Shown: positions 1-10,116, numbered from the stretch's first letter. The stretch is 64,000 bases of DNA from Nitzschia sp. DOCU1 (GCA_951394045.1 OX595987.1:1426001-1490000); one strand, 5' to 3'. Notes: generated by a model not told the origin, from the letters alone. Numbers and translations are program-made.

Positions 1-625
1 TCAGATTTAGTTTGTCAAGTATTTTAAGCCTCCAGTGGGATCGATCGCCCTCATGGACGCGTTGCCTTTGTCGTAGCCGATGCAGGGCGTTGGCGAAGCT
101 CCTGGCAGGCGTATCGCAGTGTGCTGTGACTGCAGCCTGGTAGTCGTCTTCCCAACCGGGATACGTCAGATCTAGGGCATCAAGATCTTGGATGTTTGGG
201 TGAGAGCGATCACCAACAAAGAGTCTCTCCTTATTTCGTAGACCTTCAAGTTTGTCTTGGAAAATCATGTCGGTTTCGTCGTCTGAAGGGTGTTGCAAAT
301 GCCATCGTTCGACGTCTTGCTTGTCGAATTCATTGCCTGGATAAGAAATCTCCAGGGCGGCCAATGCATTCAACCGCGTGAACGCCTTGTAGTCGTCGTA
401 GACTCTTTGTTTGTCTTTTAGTTTGCGAAACGCTTTCAAAAAGTTCACTTCCGATCCTGCATGAAAGGATTCCGTAGCAGCGTTGACATCCTTTTCCCAT
501 CCTGGATAGCGTAGATCAAGGCCGTGCAGCTCCTCGAGATACTTCTCTGGGAGAGGCGAGAAACACTCCTCTTGTTGTCGGCTCTGAGCCGACTTATACC
601 GCATCGTTTCAACTTTGGCTACCAT
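1..625 (-). CDS. YPGW-repeat protein, 5' part (runs off left edge)
   Basis: The frame is open on the minus strand from an ATG at 623-625 to the window edge, about 208 residues, with no stop. The protein consists of imperfect repeats built round a core like LDLxYPGWExDV, followed by a stretch like FxxALxxLRxKQRVYxxDRSH. Cores are seen as RYPGWEKDV, SYPGNEFDK and TYPGWEDDY, spaced about 55-65 residues. Repeats of this kind recur in diatom proteins of unknown function; I infer a helical scaffold or nucleic-acid-associated role but cannot support one. The ATG chosen is the first in frame after a stop near 698; a second ATG lies at 602-604. The C-terminal part lies outside the window. Confidence 0.6.
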   Translation of the reverse strand, partial: MVAKVETMRYKSAQSRQQEECFSPLPEKYLEELHGLDLRYPGWEKDVNAATESFHAGSEVNFLKAFRKLKDKQRVYDDYKAFTRLNALAALEISYPGNEFDKQDVERWHLQHPSDDETDMIFQDKLEGLRNKERLFVGDRSHPNIQDLDALDLTYPGWEDDYQAAVTAHCDTPARSFANALHRLRQRQRVHEGDRSHWRLKILDKLNL

Positions 626-1207
626 TTTGGAGGATATGGAAATGCAGGACGAAGGATTTCCTTTTGTCCTTTCTGCGAATTTTGCAGAGCTGCGTCGTCA
701 AAGAGTTGCAATTTGTGAGGGAAATATCCAGGAGCTGACTACTGCCAATCGGCGACCTCAACGGATTCATTTCTTCTAAATAAGAGTGATGGGGTTTCCG
801 TTGATTCCGGGTCAGTATGGTATTTAAGACAAGTTCATGCCTCAACGGAATCGCTTTTGCTATGTAATTAAGACAAAATGGGAGTTGTGACTCTGCATTT
901 GAAGGTGAATCTAACGTGCAGATAACGGGCATCGGTTGGCTCAAATGGGAACCGTGACGTGTGCCATGGGCAGGCGAACGCACTGCTGACGAAGGCGAAG
1001 GCAGCCGCCCCGGGCACCAATTCCAATCCCCTTGTTCCGATCGATGGATGGAAATGAAATCAAGGCGGGAAAAGAGTTTCTCGTGCTACGACCAAGTCGT
1101 CGTCTCGTCTTTCCCCACTCTGTCCCAACGACACACACCAATGCAGTGATCTGCAACCGAGAGTGTCACAATTTAAAAACAGCATTTGGCCTCACTATTC
1201 CACCGCA
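626..1207. other. Intergenic, divergent promoters
   Basis: This stretch separates the repeat protein (minus) and the SPX-GDPD gene (plus). I see no convincing coding region or repeat; it presumably holds both promoters. Confidence 0.4.
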
Positions 1208-2932
1208 ATGGTGAAATTCGGTGGGCACGTCGAGGCTTTTCGAGAAGGTGACAACCGTGGCACTGATCTTTACTTGGTGCCCTACAACGAAATTAAAGCT
1301 TTAATCTTCCAAGACAATCCGACAGCCAATTTTGTTGCAGCCTGGGAGGAAGCGCTGAAGGCTTCGGAAGACGATTACCGAAGAGCACGAAAAGACCTAT
1401 GGGATCACATTTTCAACGTTGTGGCCGAGCGAGACTTCCAAAACCTTCGCGGTGCACACCCAGGGAATGCCTTGCAGTATTACGTCGACAACATGCACCC
1501 CGACAAGGTTCAGGAAACCTTGACGCGGATGGACCAGCTCCATCGAACAGCATCAATCAATACCGAAGCTTTGCGGAAACTTGTAAAGAAGCACGACAAG
1601 CACATTCAAGGCGATAGTCTCTCCCTGAAGCTTTTGCCAGTTTTGTACACATCTTCGCTTTACTCCTCTCAAAATATGCTTCAGGATGGAATCGGACTGG
1701 TCCGAGGCCTTTTAGATGAAGTCAAAATGTCAACGATCAACCCCATGATACGACACGACAGCGAGGCGCAACATCGACGGTTGGTGGAGGTTCGGATGGA
1801 CGAGTTAGACTGGCTCAAGCGGCTAGTAAAATCCATTCCGGAAGAGGAGCTGCTGACTCGTCTTGTCGCACACCGAGGTTTTCATCATATTTCCGACCGC
1901 AACGACAAACGTCCGATTGAGAATTCTCTAAGTGCATACGAAGTAGCATGGACTTGTGGTATCCACCTGTGCGAATGCGACATTGCACTGACCAAAGATG
2001 AAAAGTTAGTGTTGGCACACGACGAGAACTTCCTGCGGCTAGCGCTGGATTCCAATGACCCCAATTCCAGCAAGCATGTTAGTGATCTCACGTTTCGAGA
2101 GCTAATTTCAATGCCACTAAAATCTGGAGTACGGCCGCCGCTTCTGATTGATGTTCTTCGGTCGGCCTGTGCTATTTCTGAAAAATCCAAACTGGTTGTC
2201 GAGATCAAACCAGGAAATGAAGCTGCAGCATCAGCATTGGCCAGACTCCTAATCCGCCACCAAGACCTTCGTCAGGCTGTCGCCATGATCATGAGTTTTG
2301 ATGCTGTAACCATGCATCGATTGCGAGCGGAATTGAGTATAGTGGATGAAGCCGAAAACGCCTTGCTGCCTGGCGTGACGAGTTCGGGCGGTGGTATGCA
2401 TCATCGCGTGACCTCGTTTGATCACTTTGGTACTATGACGGGCATTTTGGGATCTCATCGCCGGATGAACTCTATGGACTTGGTCACCGCTTCCATTGGT
2501 CTCAGTTTGAGTCAAAATCAATTGGACGGTCCAATCTTGGAACAAGAACCGGTAAAAGCCACGTCGACTCTACCCAAATTGATGCTATTGACAGTTGCGG
2601 ACCCTCCAAAACGACCATGCGAACAACGCATTAGCGTCGACGACTTGTCGCAACTAGAAGGTTGGCTCGAAACGGAGACCGGATCTTTGGACGGCGTCTA
2701 TCTGCAATTCGAAAAGAAGATGATGACAGAAGAAGGAGCGGCCTCCCTTCGCGCTCTCAGCCAAATCTATAGTGTTGGAGTGTGGTCTCATTCGGGCAAG
2801 GATCCAGACGACTACAACACATTCGAATGGCTGGTAAGAAAGGGAAATTGCACCTTTGTGAACACTGATCTTCCGAACTATTTCCGAAAAGAAGTCTTTG
2901 TGCGAAGCAGCAGCAGTACCAGCAGCGGGTAG
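1208..2932 (+). CDS. SPX-domain glycerophosphodiester phosphodiesterase
   Basis: A 574-residue intronless protein. The N-terminus (MVKFGGHVEAF) and a segment near residues 115-135 (NTEALRKLVKKHDKH) match an SPX domain, the inositol-pyrophosphate sensor of phosphate-responsive proteins. The second half is a GDPD domain: AHRGF near residue 221, ENSLSAYE, then CDIALTKDEKLVLAHD and VVEIKPG, which carry the His, Glu and Asp residues expected of the catalytic and metal site. GDPDs hydrolyse glycerophosphodiesters to glycerol-3-phosphate plus an alcohol. An SPX-GDPD fusion fits phosphate scavenging from deacylated phospholipids. The ATG at 1208 was preferred over upstream in-frame codons because SPX domains begin at the extreme N-terminus. 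No membrane segment is evident. Confidence 0.88.
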   Translation: MVKFGGHVEAFREGDNRGTDLYLVPYNEIKALIFQDNPTANFVAAWEEALKASEDDYRRARKDLWDHIFNVVAERDFQNLRGAHPGNALQYYVDNMHPDKVQETLTRMDQLHRTASINTEALRKLVKKHDKHIQGDSLSLKLLPVLYTSSLYSSQNMLQDGIGLVRGLLDEVKMSTINPMIRHDSEAQHRRLVEVRMDELDWLKRLVKSIPEEELLTRLVAHRGFHHISDRNDKRPIENSLSAYEVAWTCGIHLCECDIALTKDEKLVLAHDENFLRLALDSNDPNSSKHVSDLTFRELISMPLKSGVRPPLLIDVLRSACAISEKSKLVVEIKPGNEAAASALARLLIRHQDLRQAVAMIMSFDAVTMHRLRAELSIVDEAENALLPGVTSSGGGMHHRVTSFDHFGTMTGILGSHRRMNSMDLVTASIGLSLSQNQLDGPILEQEPVKATSTLPKLMLLTVADPPKRPCEQRISVDDLSQLEGWLETETGSLDGVYLQFEKKMMTEEGAASLRALSQIYSVGVWSHSGKDPDDYNTFEWLVRKGNCTFVNTDLPNYFRKEVFVRSSSSTSSG

Positions 2933-3308
2933 GCGCGGGTTTAACAAGGATTATACCAGACGTTGGGGACATAAAGCCTACAATACCACGAAAAGTCGGT
3001 TCTAGTATGACGTCCCTCGCAGCTAGAGCTTTCAGGCGAGGTTAGTCGCTAGTAGACAGAACGAAAATTTTGCCACCGGGTTGTAGTAGCCTACTAGAAA
3101 GGTTTGTAATAGTTGGTAGAGTCAACGTCATGAGTATAATTGAGGGTTCGATCTAAGAGGACCGCCAATCGTTCAATTCCAATCCATGGTCTACTATGAT
3201 GGCATGTATTGTGGCTGCTTGGATTCTCGGCAGGACGGACTCGAACGAAATGCAAAACATAGAATCTGCTGCCAAGCTCGCCTGGCCGCTACCCGTTGAC
3301 GGGGTCAA
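2933..3308. other. Intergenic region, nothing recognised
   Basis: Downstream of the SPX-GDPD gene. No open frame, RNA gene or repeat was recognised here. Confidence 0.35.
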
Positions 3309-3610
3309 GTGCTCACTTAAAGTAGTCTAAAGATTGGAACGGCCAGGACTAGCTAGAGAGAAACAGTTGCGCCATTACTTGTGCAGGCTATGAGTAGCTA
3401 GCGGCGTTGCATCGTTCTCACATGATACACAACATACATTGATCCTATCAAGTAGCGTACTACTCCTACTATTACACATCGGTTCTTGGCGACGCTCCCT
3501 TTTCGCGCATCGTGTCCTCCTTATCAAACATCATTTCTGCACTCCTGTTTGAATCGATGATGATCACTCTCTACTTGGTTGTCAGGTTTGGATTATTTGC
3601 TTCGTCGTCG
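3309..3610 (+). repeat. Dispersed repeat, copy 1
   Basis: About 302 bp closely matching 31809-32113 in the same orientation. Both copies open with GTGCTCA-TTAAAGTAGT, share GACTAGCTAGAGAGAAACAG and GATACACAACATAC, and end near TTGCTTCGTCG. No terminal inverted repeats or long coding frame are visible. It may be a non-autonomous mobile element, a solo terminal repeat or a copied gene flank. Confidence 0.75.
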
Positions 3611-3747
3611 TACTTCGGATCGCAACCAATTTGGTGGATACATGTCCTCGGAAACTTCAATCACATGCCGAAAGGCCGTGGGCAAGAATGAATCTGATTG
3701 ATAGGTAGCTTAGATGAATTCAATATATACAAATTGCATACTGAGTC

Positions 3748-4185
3748 ACAAATCCTTTGATGGCGGGAGAGTAAGCCAGCGGTAAGTGAGGGGAGGCAGA
3801 CTCCAAGAAAAGATAAGAAGGTACTCATATTTGGACCTCGGGATCGACTTCTTTGTGGACCTGGAAACTTGTCAACTAATACTCATGGAAGAGGCTCCAA
3901 AAGCTCATAGAAATGTGCGGTATCCCAGACTTTCAATCCAGGATTTCGGAGTCCCAACCAAGAAAGAATTGCAGCATTACTTGATACGATTGATGCGGCC
4001 ATTTCTGATAACAAGAGGGTGTACGTCCAATGGGACCACAGTGGGATGCTACCTTGCTCGACATGGTCATGGAGGCGTTGATGGAAGTCACTCGTTTGTT
4101 TGAATGGCCAAATCGAAGTTTTGAGAGCTCTTGCTCCCCTGAGACCAATGCGCAGATTAAGATGGATCGAGAATGGGAAGGATGA
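3748..4185 (+). pseudogene. Degraded tyrosine-phosphatase-like gene
   Basis: Conserved pieces of a protein phosphatase family (PTP/DSP-like, cyanobacterial and plant type) lie in order but in different frames: LMAGE near 3760, GIDFFVDL near 3842, FGVPTKKEL near 3945, then after a shift LDTIDAAISDNKRVYV near 3980, after another shift GTTVGCYLARHG near 4033, and after a third LMEVTRLF and CSPETNAQ up to a stop near 4184. The catalytic HCxxGxxR loop expected between KRVYV and GTTVG is missing by deletion. With several frameshifts, an internal stop and no active-site cysteine the copy cannot make an active enzyme. The family assignment rests on remembered motif order. Confidence 0.7.
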
Positions 4186-4229
4186 TCATACATAATGTAC
4201 TACAATGCACCTTTCACTTGACTACGCTT

Positions 4230-5100
4230 TCAGAAGCGCCGATGACTTGGGGATGCTGTCGCCCTGAGTTCGTGTTTTTTATGAATACATATTGTCGGCT
4301 CTTGCAAAAGAACGTTGTCTTCATCGTCACTATCCTCTTGCTTTCTTCCAGTATCATCCTCAAAAGCAGAGCTTTCGAGCAGCATCATATCGTTCATGGC
4401 CCACAAGACGTAGTTGGGAGTTTTCTTGGCAATGGTAAAGAAAACCTGGCAACTTCTTGAGCTCAATCATGGATTCTTCCAATGCCTCAAACTTCTTCTT
4501 GTCGTGACATTAAAATCCAATAGCCAACGATGGATCCGCATGGCGTCGCTGATAAACACACGAAGCACTCGCAGACACTGAATTCAAACAGTCGTCTGAC
4601 AGATGGACCTTTTGTAAGCCGTTTAGCCGTGGAGCTGATTGGACCATGCGAGGAGCTAGGCCAAGAACTTTAAAAGTATCTGCGTAGGCACCATAGAACC
4701 ACATTGCCCCACGTGGCCAAGGACACCCGCCGACTGAGGCAGTTAAAATGAACGGGCAAAGCAACAATCGACATGGTCTTCTGCATTGAATTTGCCAAAT
4801 CCTAGCTGCAATGGTACCAGAGAGAGAAGGCTTGTATCTCTTTCCAAAGTCTCAGGATCCATTTCAGTTTAACTACCGGTAGAGGCATTGAAGATGTGGA
4901 GAGTTGTTGCTTTCGGTCCAAAATGATGCCAATGACGTTGGTTCGCGCCAAAAAATGAAGCCTGGCCAGCGCGCTTCCCAGGACAGCTTTCTTGCTCGCT
5001 CGTCGCTCTCGGTCTCTCATCTCTCGCCCACCACCAACAATGACGACGTGATGACGGAAAGAAAAGTTTCCTATGCATTGATTGTGAGAGTAGACAAGAG
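4230..5100 (-). other. Gene-poor stretch with possible decayed coding fragments
   Basis: Short minus-strand frames are open here, for example one containing TPNYVLWAMNDMMLLESSAF near 4400 and another containing PRGAMWFYGAYADTFKVLGL near 4690. An alternative frame near 4490-4380 continues an acidic and basic stretch upstream of the first. No family was recognised. They may be remains of one decayed gene or simply chance frames. Confidence 0.2.
4942..4952. promoter_or_regulatory. E2F-type site upstream of SWS1 homologue
   Basis: TTCGCGCCAAA; the minus strand reads TTTGGCGCGAA, which contains the E2F/DP consensus TTTSSCGC. It lies about 300 bp upstream of the SWIM-domain gene at 5248. Binding is inferred from motif and position only. 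Confidence 0.45.
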
Positions 5101-5247
5101 GAGACCACTGAAGAGGGAACTATCTCGAGAAGAACTCACCGACCCTTCGAATAAAGTTCGATTTCTTGCTTTGATTCTCGGCTCATGGAGACGACGACGA
5201 TCGTAGACAGAACTTCGATCCGACCATAGTTGCGAGTGCAAGCGACC

Positions 5248-5775
5248 ATGTCATCCACAGCTTTCACCTCTGAACAGCCATTGGAGCGTCCTCCACCACC
5301 AACTCTCGAGCAGTTGCATCCATTGTATCTGCTGGACGAATATTTGCGCCGCTTTATGGACGAATCCTCCGATCCACCCTATTCCCTAGAAGCCAAGCAT
5401 GATCAGATCCTTCGAGTCGCGGATTTTCTCTTTGGCAACACCTTGCTAGCAGCCGCATTGACCTTGTTGGATTCCCCTGAATCGACTATTACAAAAATTT
5501 CCACTCAATATCGGAGTCTTTGGCTGGTTCGAGGATCGGCAGATACCACCTACATGTGTTTTGCCTGTGGTGATGTTCCAAATCTCTACTATTGCAACTG
5601 TCGGTCGTTTCTAGAAAAGACCACCAAAAAGGCTAATGACTTGCCAGAGTTGTGCAAACATTTGCTAGCTCTCAAGCTGATTCCGGTATTGGGGATTACC
5701 TGTCCACAATTGACAGTGTCAGAGGGAGATTTTGCCAGGCTGGTGTTGGAACGGACTATGAGACGATCGTATTGA
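5248..5775 (+). CDS. SWS1: SWIM zinc-finger protein, SWS1/ZSWIM7 homologue
   Basis: A 175-residue protein, slightly longer than animal ZSWIM7. After a proline-rich start come DFLFGNTLLAAALTLLD and a SWIM finger: CNC near residues 121-123 and LCKHLLALKL near 140-149, giving the CxC...CxH zinc ligands. The C-terminal CPQLTVSEGDFARLVL resembles the CQQLSVSD tail of ZSWIM7. SWS1/ZSWIM7 pairs with a RAD51 paralogue (SWSAP1 or Psy3-like) in the Shu complex, which promotes RAD51 filament formation in homologous recombination. The ATG at 5248 is preferred over an upstream in-frame codon at 5230. A consensus E2F site sits 300 bp upstream, in keeping with S-phase expression. Confidence 0.8.
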   Translation: MSSTAFTSEQPLERPPPPTLEQLHPLYLLDEYLRRFMDESSDPPYSLEAKHDQILRVADFLFGNTLLAAALTLLDSPESTITKISTQYRSLWLVRGSADTTYMCFACGDVPNLYYCNCRSFLEKTTKKANDLPELCKHLLALKLIPVLGITCPQLTVSEGDFARLVLERTMRRSY

Positions 5776-6122
5776 TTTTGTATTTTATATACTGGCAGCT
5801 GCGAGGAGAATCAGCCAGACAATGCTCTCGCGTTTTCTATATTGTCAGGCTATTGATTCATTCATCTGTTGTACACCATATCAAGCCGGGAACGAAACAC
5901 AGCCAGGCCATTCGGCTGGTGTCGAGACACTGCCTTCTGCCGAGTTGTGCAAAGACGCCTTCTATGGTAGTGCAAAGAACGCGTTCGAAGATTTGTAGAC
6001 GTGATCGTGTTCAGATCGAACTTTCGAAGTAACTCTAGAACAATTCCTTGTTCAAAGATCGTCAATCCATGCACCAATAGTGTAAAACCGAATGGAAGCA
6101 TGCGTAGTCGGCAAGTGCTCGG
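5776..6122. other. Convergent intergenic region
   Basis: This holds the 3' flanks of the SWS1 homologue (plus) and DNMT2 (minus). I see no gene in it. Confidence 0.35.
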
Positions 6123-7328
6123 CTACGCCACCTTTGACTTTGCCATCATACAAAGTCCCAATTGCACGACTTTTGAAGCCACGCGCACGTTGAGAGAATT
6201 CCCAATCAACTTCCATTGCTGCTTGCATGTACACTCTGGTGGAAACGAGAACGACGGAGCAAATCCCATCAACCGCGCCATTTCTATTCCGGAAAAGTAT
6301 CGAAGCTTGGACAGATCCAAATCCTTGGCCCAATCTGGCTCAAAGTCTCGTTCTTCGGGTGCCACTAGAGGAATAACACGACTATCATCTTGATACAAAA
6401 CACTCCCTGTGCCTCGAATATAGCGCCCATAGGACTGAGTAAAGCACGAGGAGCGCCGGCTATTGGGTGTAACGATGTCAAAGCACCAAGCGGATTTTCC
6501 CTGTAATACTTTGGAGGGAACTTGTAGAGAAGCATGATCGACGCCATTGTCAAGAAATGAAGATATACAAGGGGCCTGTGGCTCGCTGTCAACGAGTGGG
6601 GCACCAAGCTCGGAGATCTCCTTCCAAATATCCGTAGGCTTTGCGTTCCAGTAGGTCGAAAGATTCAGTGATTCAGCGGCTTCTTTCCCAATCATTGTAG
6701 ATTTCCGGATGGCGACACAAAAATATCGAGGCCGGTCGTTGGGCAAGCCCACTTGTGTCGGATTGAGATGAAAGTTGCAAATCTGGTACTGTCTCGTTGT
6801 CAGCGCATCGATCCATTGCTGAAAGCTACTCGACGACTCAAATCCAACGACATTCTCCAAGAATAACAACGACGGCAAGTTTTCTTCCTGCATGTTTTCA
6901 ATCAGCTCAAGGAGATGAAGGAAACTGGCCGATCGAGGGTCCTTGAGATCAGCTGCCTGATTGGAATGCTGTCGGGTGTGGGGCTGACAGGGTGGACTCA
7001 TGGCCCAGATGTCTGCACTCCAATGCTCCACTTGTTTCACCGTCAAGCACTCAATGGCAAACGAGTTGGAGTCCGAGCCAAAGTTGTGTTGAAAGACTTT
7101 GGTGCACAAATCGGAATGATCCAAGGCGGCCAAGCGTCGTAACTTGAAATTCGTACCAGAAACATTTGCGATGGCCTCCTCCAATGCCATGGTCCAACCA
7201 CCGACTCCTGAATAAAACTCGACATAGCTCAAATCCACCATGTCGTTCCCAAAGACCTCCTCTGTAGCAGAATCGTTCGCTCTTGGCTTCTTGCTGGCCC
7301 TTATCGGACCATGGGAGGATTCCGTCAT
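6123..7328 (-). CDS. DNMT2: DNMT2-type tRNA (cytosine-5) methyltransferase
   Basis: A 401-residue protein with the ordered motifs of C5-cytosine methyltransferases. Motif I is EFYSGVGGW (about 37-45), motif IV is SPPCQPHTRQ with the catalytic cysteine near residue 114, motif VI is FLENVVGFE near 157, and motif VIII is QVGLPNDRPRYF. Motif X is GNSLNV near residue 376. The CFTQSYGRYIRGTGSVL segment contains the CFT signature peculiar to DNMT2. Members methylate C38 in the anticodon loop of tRNA-Asp; activity on DNA is weak or absent. There is no N-terminal regulatory domain, as expected. The ATG at 7328 was chosen because the frame upstream has no ATG. Its divergent promoter is shared with the sulfotransferase gene. 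Confidence 0.93.
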   Translation of the reverse strand: MTESSHGPIRASKKPRANDSATEEVFGNDMVDLSYVEFYSGVGGWTMALEEAIANVSGTNFKLRRLAALDHSDLCTKVFQHNFGSDSNSFAIECLTVKQVEHWSADIWAMSPPCQPHTRQHSNQAADLKDPRSASFLHLLELIENMQEENLPSLLFLENVVGFESSSSFQQWIDALTTRQYQICNFHLNPTQVGLPNDRPRYFCVAIRKSTMIGKEAAESLNLSTYWNAKPTDIWKEISELGAPLVDSEPQAPCISSFLDNGVDHASLQVPSKVLQGKSAWCFDIVTPNSRRSSCFTQSYGRYIRGTGSVLYQDDSRVIPLVAPEERDFEPDWAKDLDLSKLRYFSGIEMARLMGFAPSFSFPPECTCKQQWKLIGNSLNVRVASKVVQLGLCMMAKSKVA

Positions 7329-7545
7329 CTTGTACAGGCGTCGAGATTTCGACACTGTCGGTGGCGCTACAATCCAACCTTTACAGCAACGATCCAGCTT
7401 CAATACTCAAATATCGCTGGTCAGTTCCACAACCAGCATGATTTCATAGACATCAAGTCCGATCACAGAGAGTGACGAGAATAGTTGAGGAATAAATCAT
7501 GTGGCTGCAATTCCATTCTCTCTCGACCCCTTTCTCTTTTTTGTC

Positions 7546-7554
7546 GGCGGGAAA
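7546..7554 (-). promoter_or_regulatory. E2F-like site
   Basis: GGCGGGAAA, whose complement TTTCCCGCC fits TTTSSCGC. It lies about 220 bp upstream of the DNMT2 start. The assignment rests on motif and position only. Confidence 0.3.
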
Positions 7555-7598
7555 AACGGCGGAAGATATATCGTCGCGCAACGCGGCCAGACGTTGTC

Positions 7599-7682
7599 AG
7601 GCGAACATTCCTTCACCAATCATAATCCTTAAGAGCTCTCAAAAGGGCAAGGCGAACATCCCTTCCACCAATCACAATCCTT
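7599..7682 (+). repeat. Two direct repeats with CCAAT box
   Basis: Two 32-33 bp units (7599-7630 and 7650-7682) share AGGCGAACAT-CCTTC-ACCAATCA-AATCCTT and are offset by 51 bp. Each contains ACCAATCA, a CCAAT-box core, between the divergent DNMT2 and sulfotransferase genes. Confidence 0.6.
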
Positions 7683-7919
7683 CAAAGAAGCTAAGAAGGG
7701 TCTCGGACACTCCATTACGATACCTCCTATCGTTCAGGGCGTTGCGAATATGAGATTGACAATGGAGCCCGGAAACCAAATGTTTTTTCAAATAGCATAC
7801 ATGTAACGTTCACAGGGATAGAAGCAAAAGGTCATGCTCATGCCGCAGTGGTGATTGGAGGGGTTGTTTGATGACCCATAATACCATGCGAAGGCTTTAG
7901 TGGCATCAATTTTGATCAA

Positions 7920-9075
7920 ATGGCGCGGCGACGCAAGAAATCCGTATTATCCCCGACAGTTTTGACCCTGTTTCTCGTCGTGGCCATTGTGATCCGAGGC
8001 TTGACGCTCTTGCCTTCGAATGATGAAGCCCTCTTGAACGCTTCGCTCCATGGTCAGCTGGAAGAGTACTCACCTTCTGGATTCTCGGATGTTGCAATTC
8101 CTCCAGGAGGCGGCGCTGGAAGGAATCAAACAATCGTATTTGTACATGTCGGCAAGACTGGCGGCGAAACGATTCAGTGGAGAATCAAACTCAGCTGCAA
8201 ACTACGGAGAAGCAAGCTCCTCAAAGAAGAATGTTTTGAGCACTTTGTGGGCGAGGACGAATCCGCTCTTTCCAAGGCTACTGTCGGTTATTTACATTGC
8301 GACAAGCTTCGACCGAAGGCGAGCTTTTCTAATGCTACGGCATTCATGTTCAGTCTTCGTAATCCAATTGATCGCATAGTGAGTTGGTTTCAATACATGC
8401 ACCCGGATAACTGTGTGCCGAATCGACCCAGTGGGGCATGCAACTTGAAGTTGGACAAAAGTCCTTGGGGGAGCGATTTCTATGAGAAGTGCTTCCCGGA
8501 TATCAACGACTTTGTGCGATCCATTGGCGAAGTCATGACCAAACAGGCGGTCAATTGTTCAGCGCTTGCGCTGGAAACAGTTCGAGGCAATGGTCCGGAA
8601 GGTGAGCAAGAGGATCTTGCGAGGTTTCATGTTCGAGCAGACGTCGATTTCTCATCATTCCCCGTCGCATGCGACGAGCCTAGGTTCTTCGAATCATATG
8701 CACTTTAACTATCGCTACTATGCAAACAGAACTATTCATATGTTCCCCGAGAAAGCGATACTGGCCGTTCGTCAAGAGAGTCTTTGGGAAGATCTTCGAG
8801 GCGTAGAAGGCTTCTTGGGAGGAGATCCGAGGCGCACGTTTGAGCGACAAGGGCCGACTATTACACATGGCAGTGAACGATTCCGGTACCGAGCCGCTCT
8901 GGATCCAACTCTTGCACCCCTTCTTTGCTGTGCGATCCAGAGTGAGATCCAGGTATACCGATATGTATTGGAACATGCGTTGAATCTAAAGTCACAGCAA
9001 AAGTCGAAGTCATTGGAAACACTCCTTCAGAAATGCGCTGCAAAGTCCTTCGAGGACTTGGTGAAAACTTGCTAA
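7920..9075 (+). CDS. Membrane-anchored sulfotransferase-family protein
   Basis: Two exons, 7920-8601 and 8684-9075, joined by an 82-bp GT-AG intron (GTGAGC...CCTAG), give 357 residues. The frame is broken without this intron, and splicing restores NHMHFNYRYYANRT. Residues 12-30 form a single hydrophobic anchor, typical of a type II Golgi protein. The motif VFVHVGKTGGET near residue 75 is the 5'-phosphosulfate (P-loop-like) site and SLRNPIDRIVSWF near 143 the 3'-phosphate site of PAPS-dependent sulfotransferases. The likely reaction is transfer of sulfate to a glycan or other secreted acceptor, consistent with sulfated polysaccharides of diatom walls and mucilage. The acceptor cannot be told from sequence. 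Confidence 0.8.
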
Positions 9076-9888
9076 TGGTAAAGTACCGAGTTCTGATCCA
9101 GGGACCCGACACTACAGGACTACGGAGCAGTTCCATAATGGGGAAAGACGGACTGCGAACGATATAGCATGGTATGAGACAGCATGTTGTGCATATTTTC
9201 GAGTGGACGGCGACGCCAATCGTTTCGGATTTGCCACAATAGCGCGACACCGTCAAACAATTACAAAGCAGATTGGTGGCCACCCCTCGTCCGCCCAAAG
9301 CAAGTGGCATTCTTAAAGGTGTCATGTGCAGGCAATGTTTGTGATAAGGTCATCGTTGCATTTCATCTATACTGTCCTAGATGTTCGCAATACTATTGGG
9401 CATTTCGAGAATGGCGGCCAGTTAGTTTGCAAGTTCAGGGCTGCTGGCCACTCGAAAGGGTCGCGCTTTCGACGTAGCTTCTCTTACACTGTACAATCTA
9501 ACTTTTGTACAAACCAGTAGACATTGCTCGCTCTACCCCTAGCTCAAGAGGACTCGTCCCACGCGAATAAGTGAACGCCACGATCGTCACGGTAGCTTCC
9601 AACTGGATAGCGCGCACTCTTCGCTGCTGCAATAGTAGGCGTCTCTCTACTAATTGCGAGCGCTTTTCCTCTCTATTATGGGTACATGGGTAATCATCAA
9701 GGGATTACTACTATTATAATGTACAGACTGCAGCTAGCTCTACTAGCCAGTAAGCTTCGGTCTTGTCAAGTTTGCTACCATCCGCTCTACCTTGCTGCTA
9801 TTGCTGGCATGCGCCTTAATACTTTTAATGGAAAGAGCACGTGTTCTTTTAAATTACCAGGTACCGAGGTACGTCTTTTCATCGATAA
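9076..9888. other. Intergenic region, nothing recognised
   Basis: Downstream of the sulfotransferase gene. Only short chance frames are present and no feature is supported. Confidence 0.3.
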
Positions 9889-10116
9889 TTTCACTTTATT
9901 TAACGCTCTCTACCTCCTCGTTGTCGAGTATCGTAGAAAAAGAGTACTTACCAGGTAACACCTATGACCTCTTGCTACCCAGGTCTACAATACCGTCGGC
10001 GCCACTTGTTTCACTTTATTTAACGCCCTTTACCTCCTCGTTATCGAGTATCGTAGCAAGAGTGCGTAGAAATACTTACCAGGTAACACCTACTGTATGA
10101 CCTCTTGCTACGATAC
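9889..10116 (+). repeat. Imperfect 120-bp tandem duplication
   Basis: Unit 1 (9889-10008) and unit 2 (10009-10116) both begin TTTCACTTTATTTAACGC. They share TACCTCCTCGTT-TCGAGTATCGTAG, then CTTACCAGGTAACACCTA and TGACCTCTTGCTAC. The units differ by substitutions and small indels. There is no coding potential. Confidence 0.75.

Larger units (their letters stand above)
7404..7919. other. Divergent promoter region, DNMT2/sulfotransferase
   Basis: A 0.5-kb region between two outward-facing genes. It carries a duplicated CCAAT-containing element (7599-7682) and one E2F-like sequence (7546-7554). No coding region is supported. Confidence 0.45.

Noticed and set aside
3140..3165. tRNA B-box-like GGTTCGATC
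   Set aside because: No A-box or cloverleaf can be drawn around it.
8602..8683. Frameshift in the sulfotransferase gene
   Set aside because: A canonical GTGAGC...TAG intron of typical length restores the frame, so no mutation need be invoked.
9889..10116. Possible CRISPR-like or satellite array
   Set aside because: There are only two imperfect units without regular spacers, so it is a simple tandem duplication.
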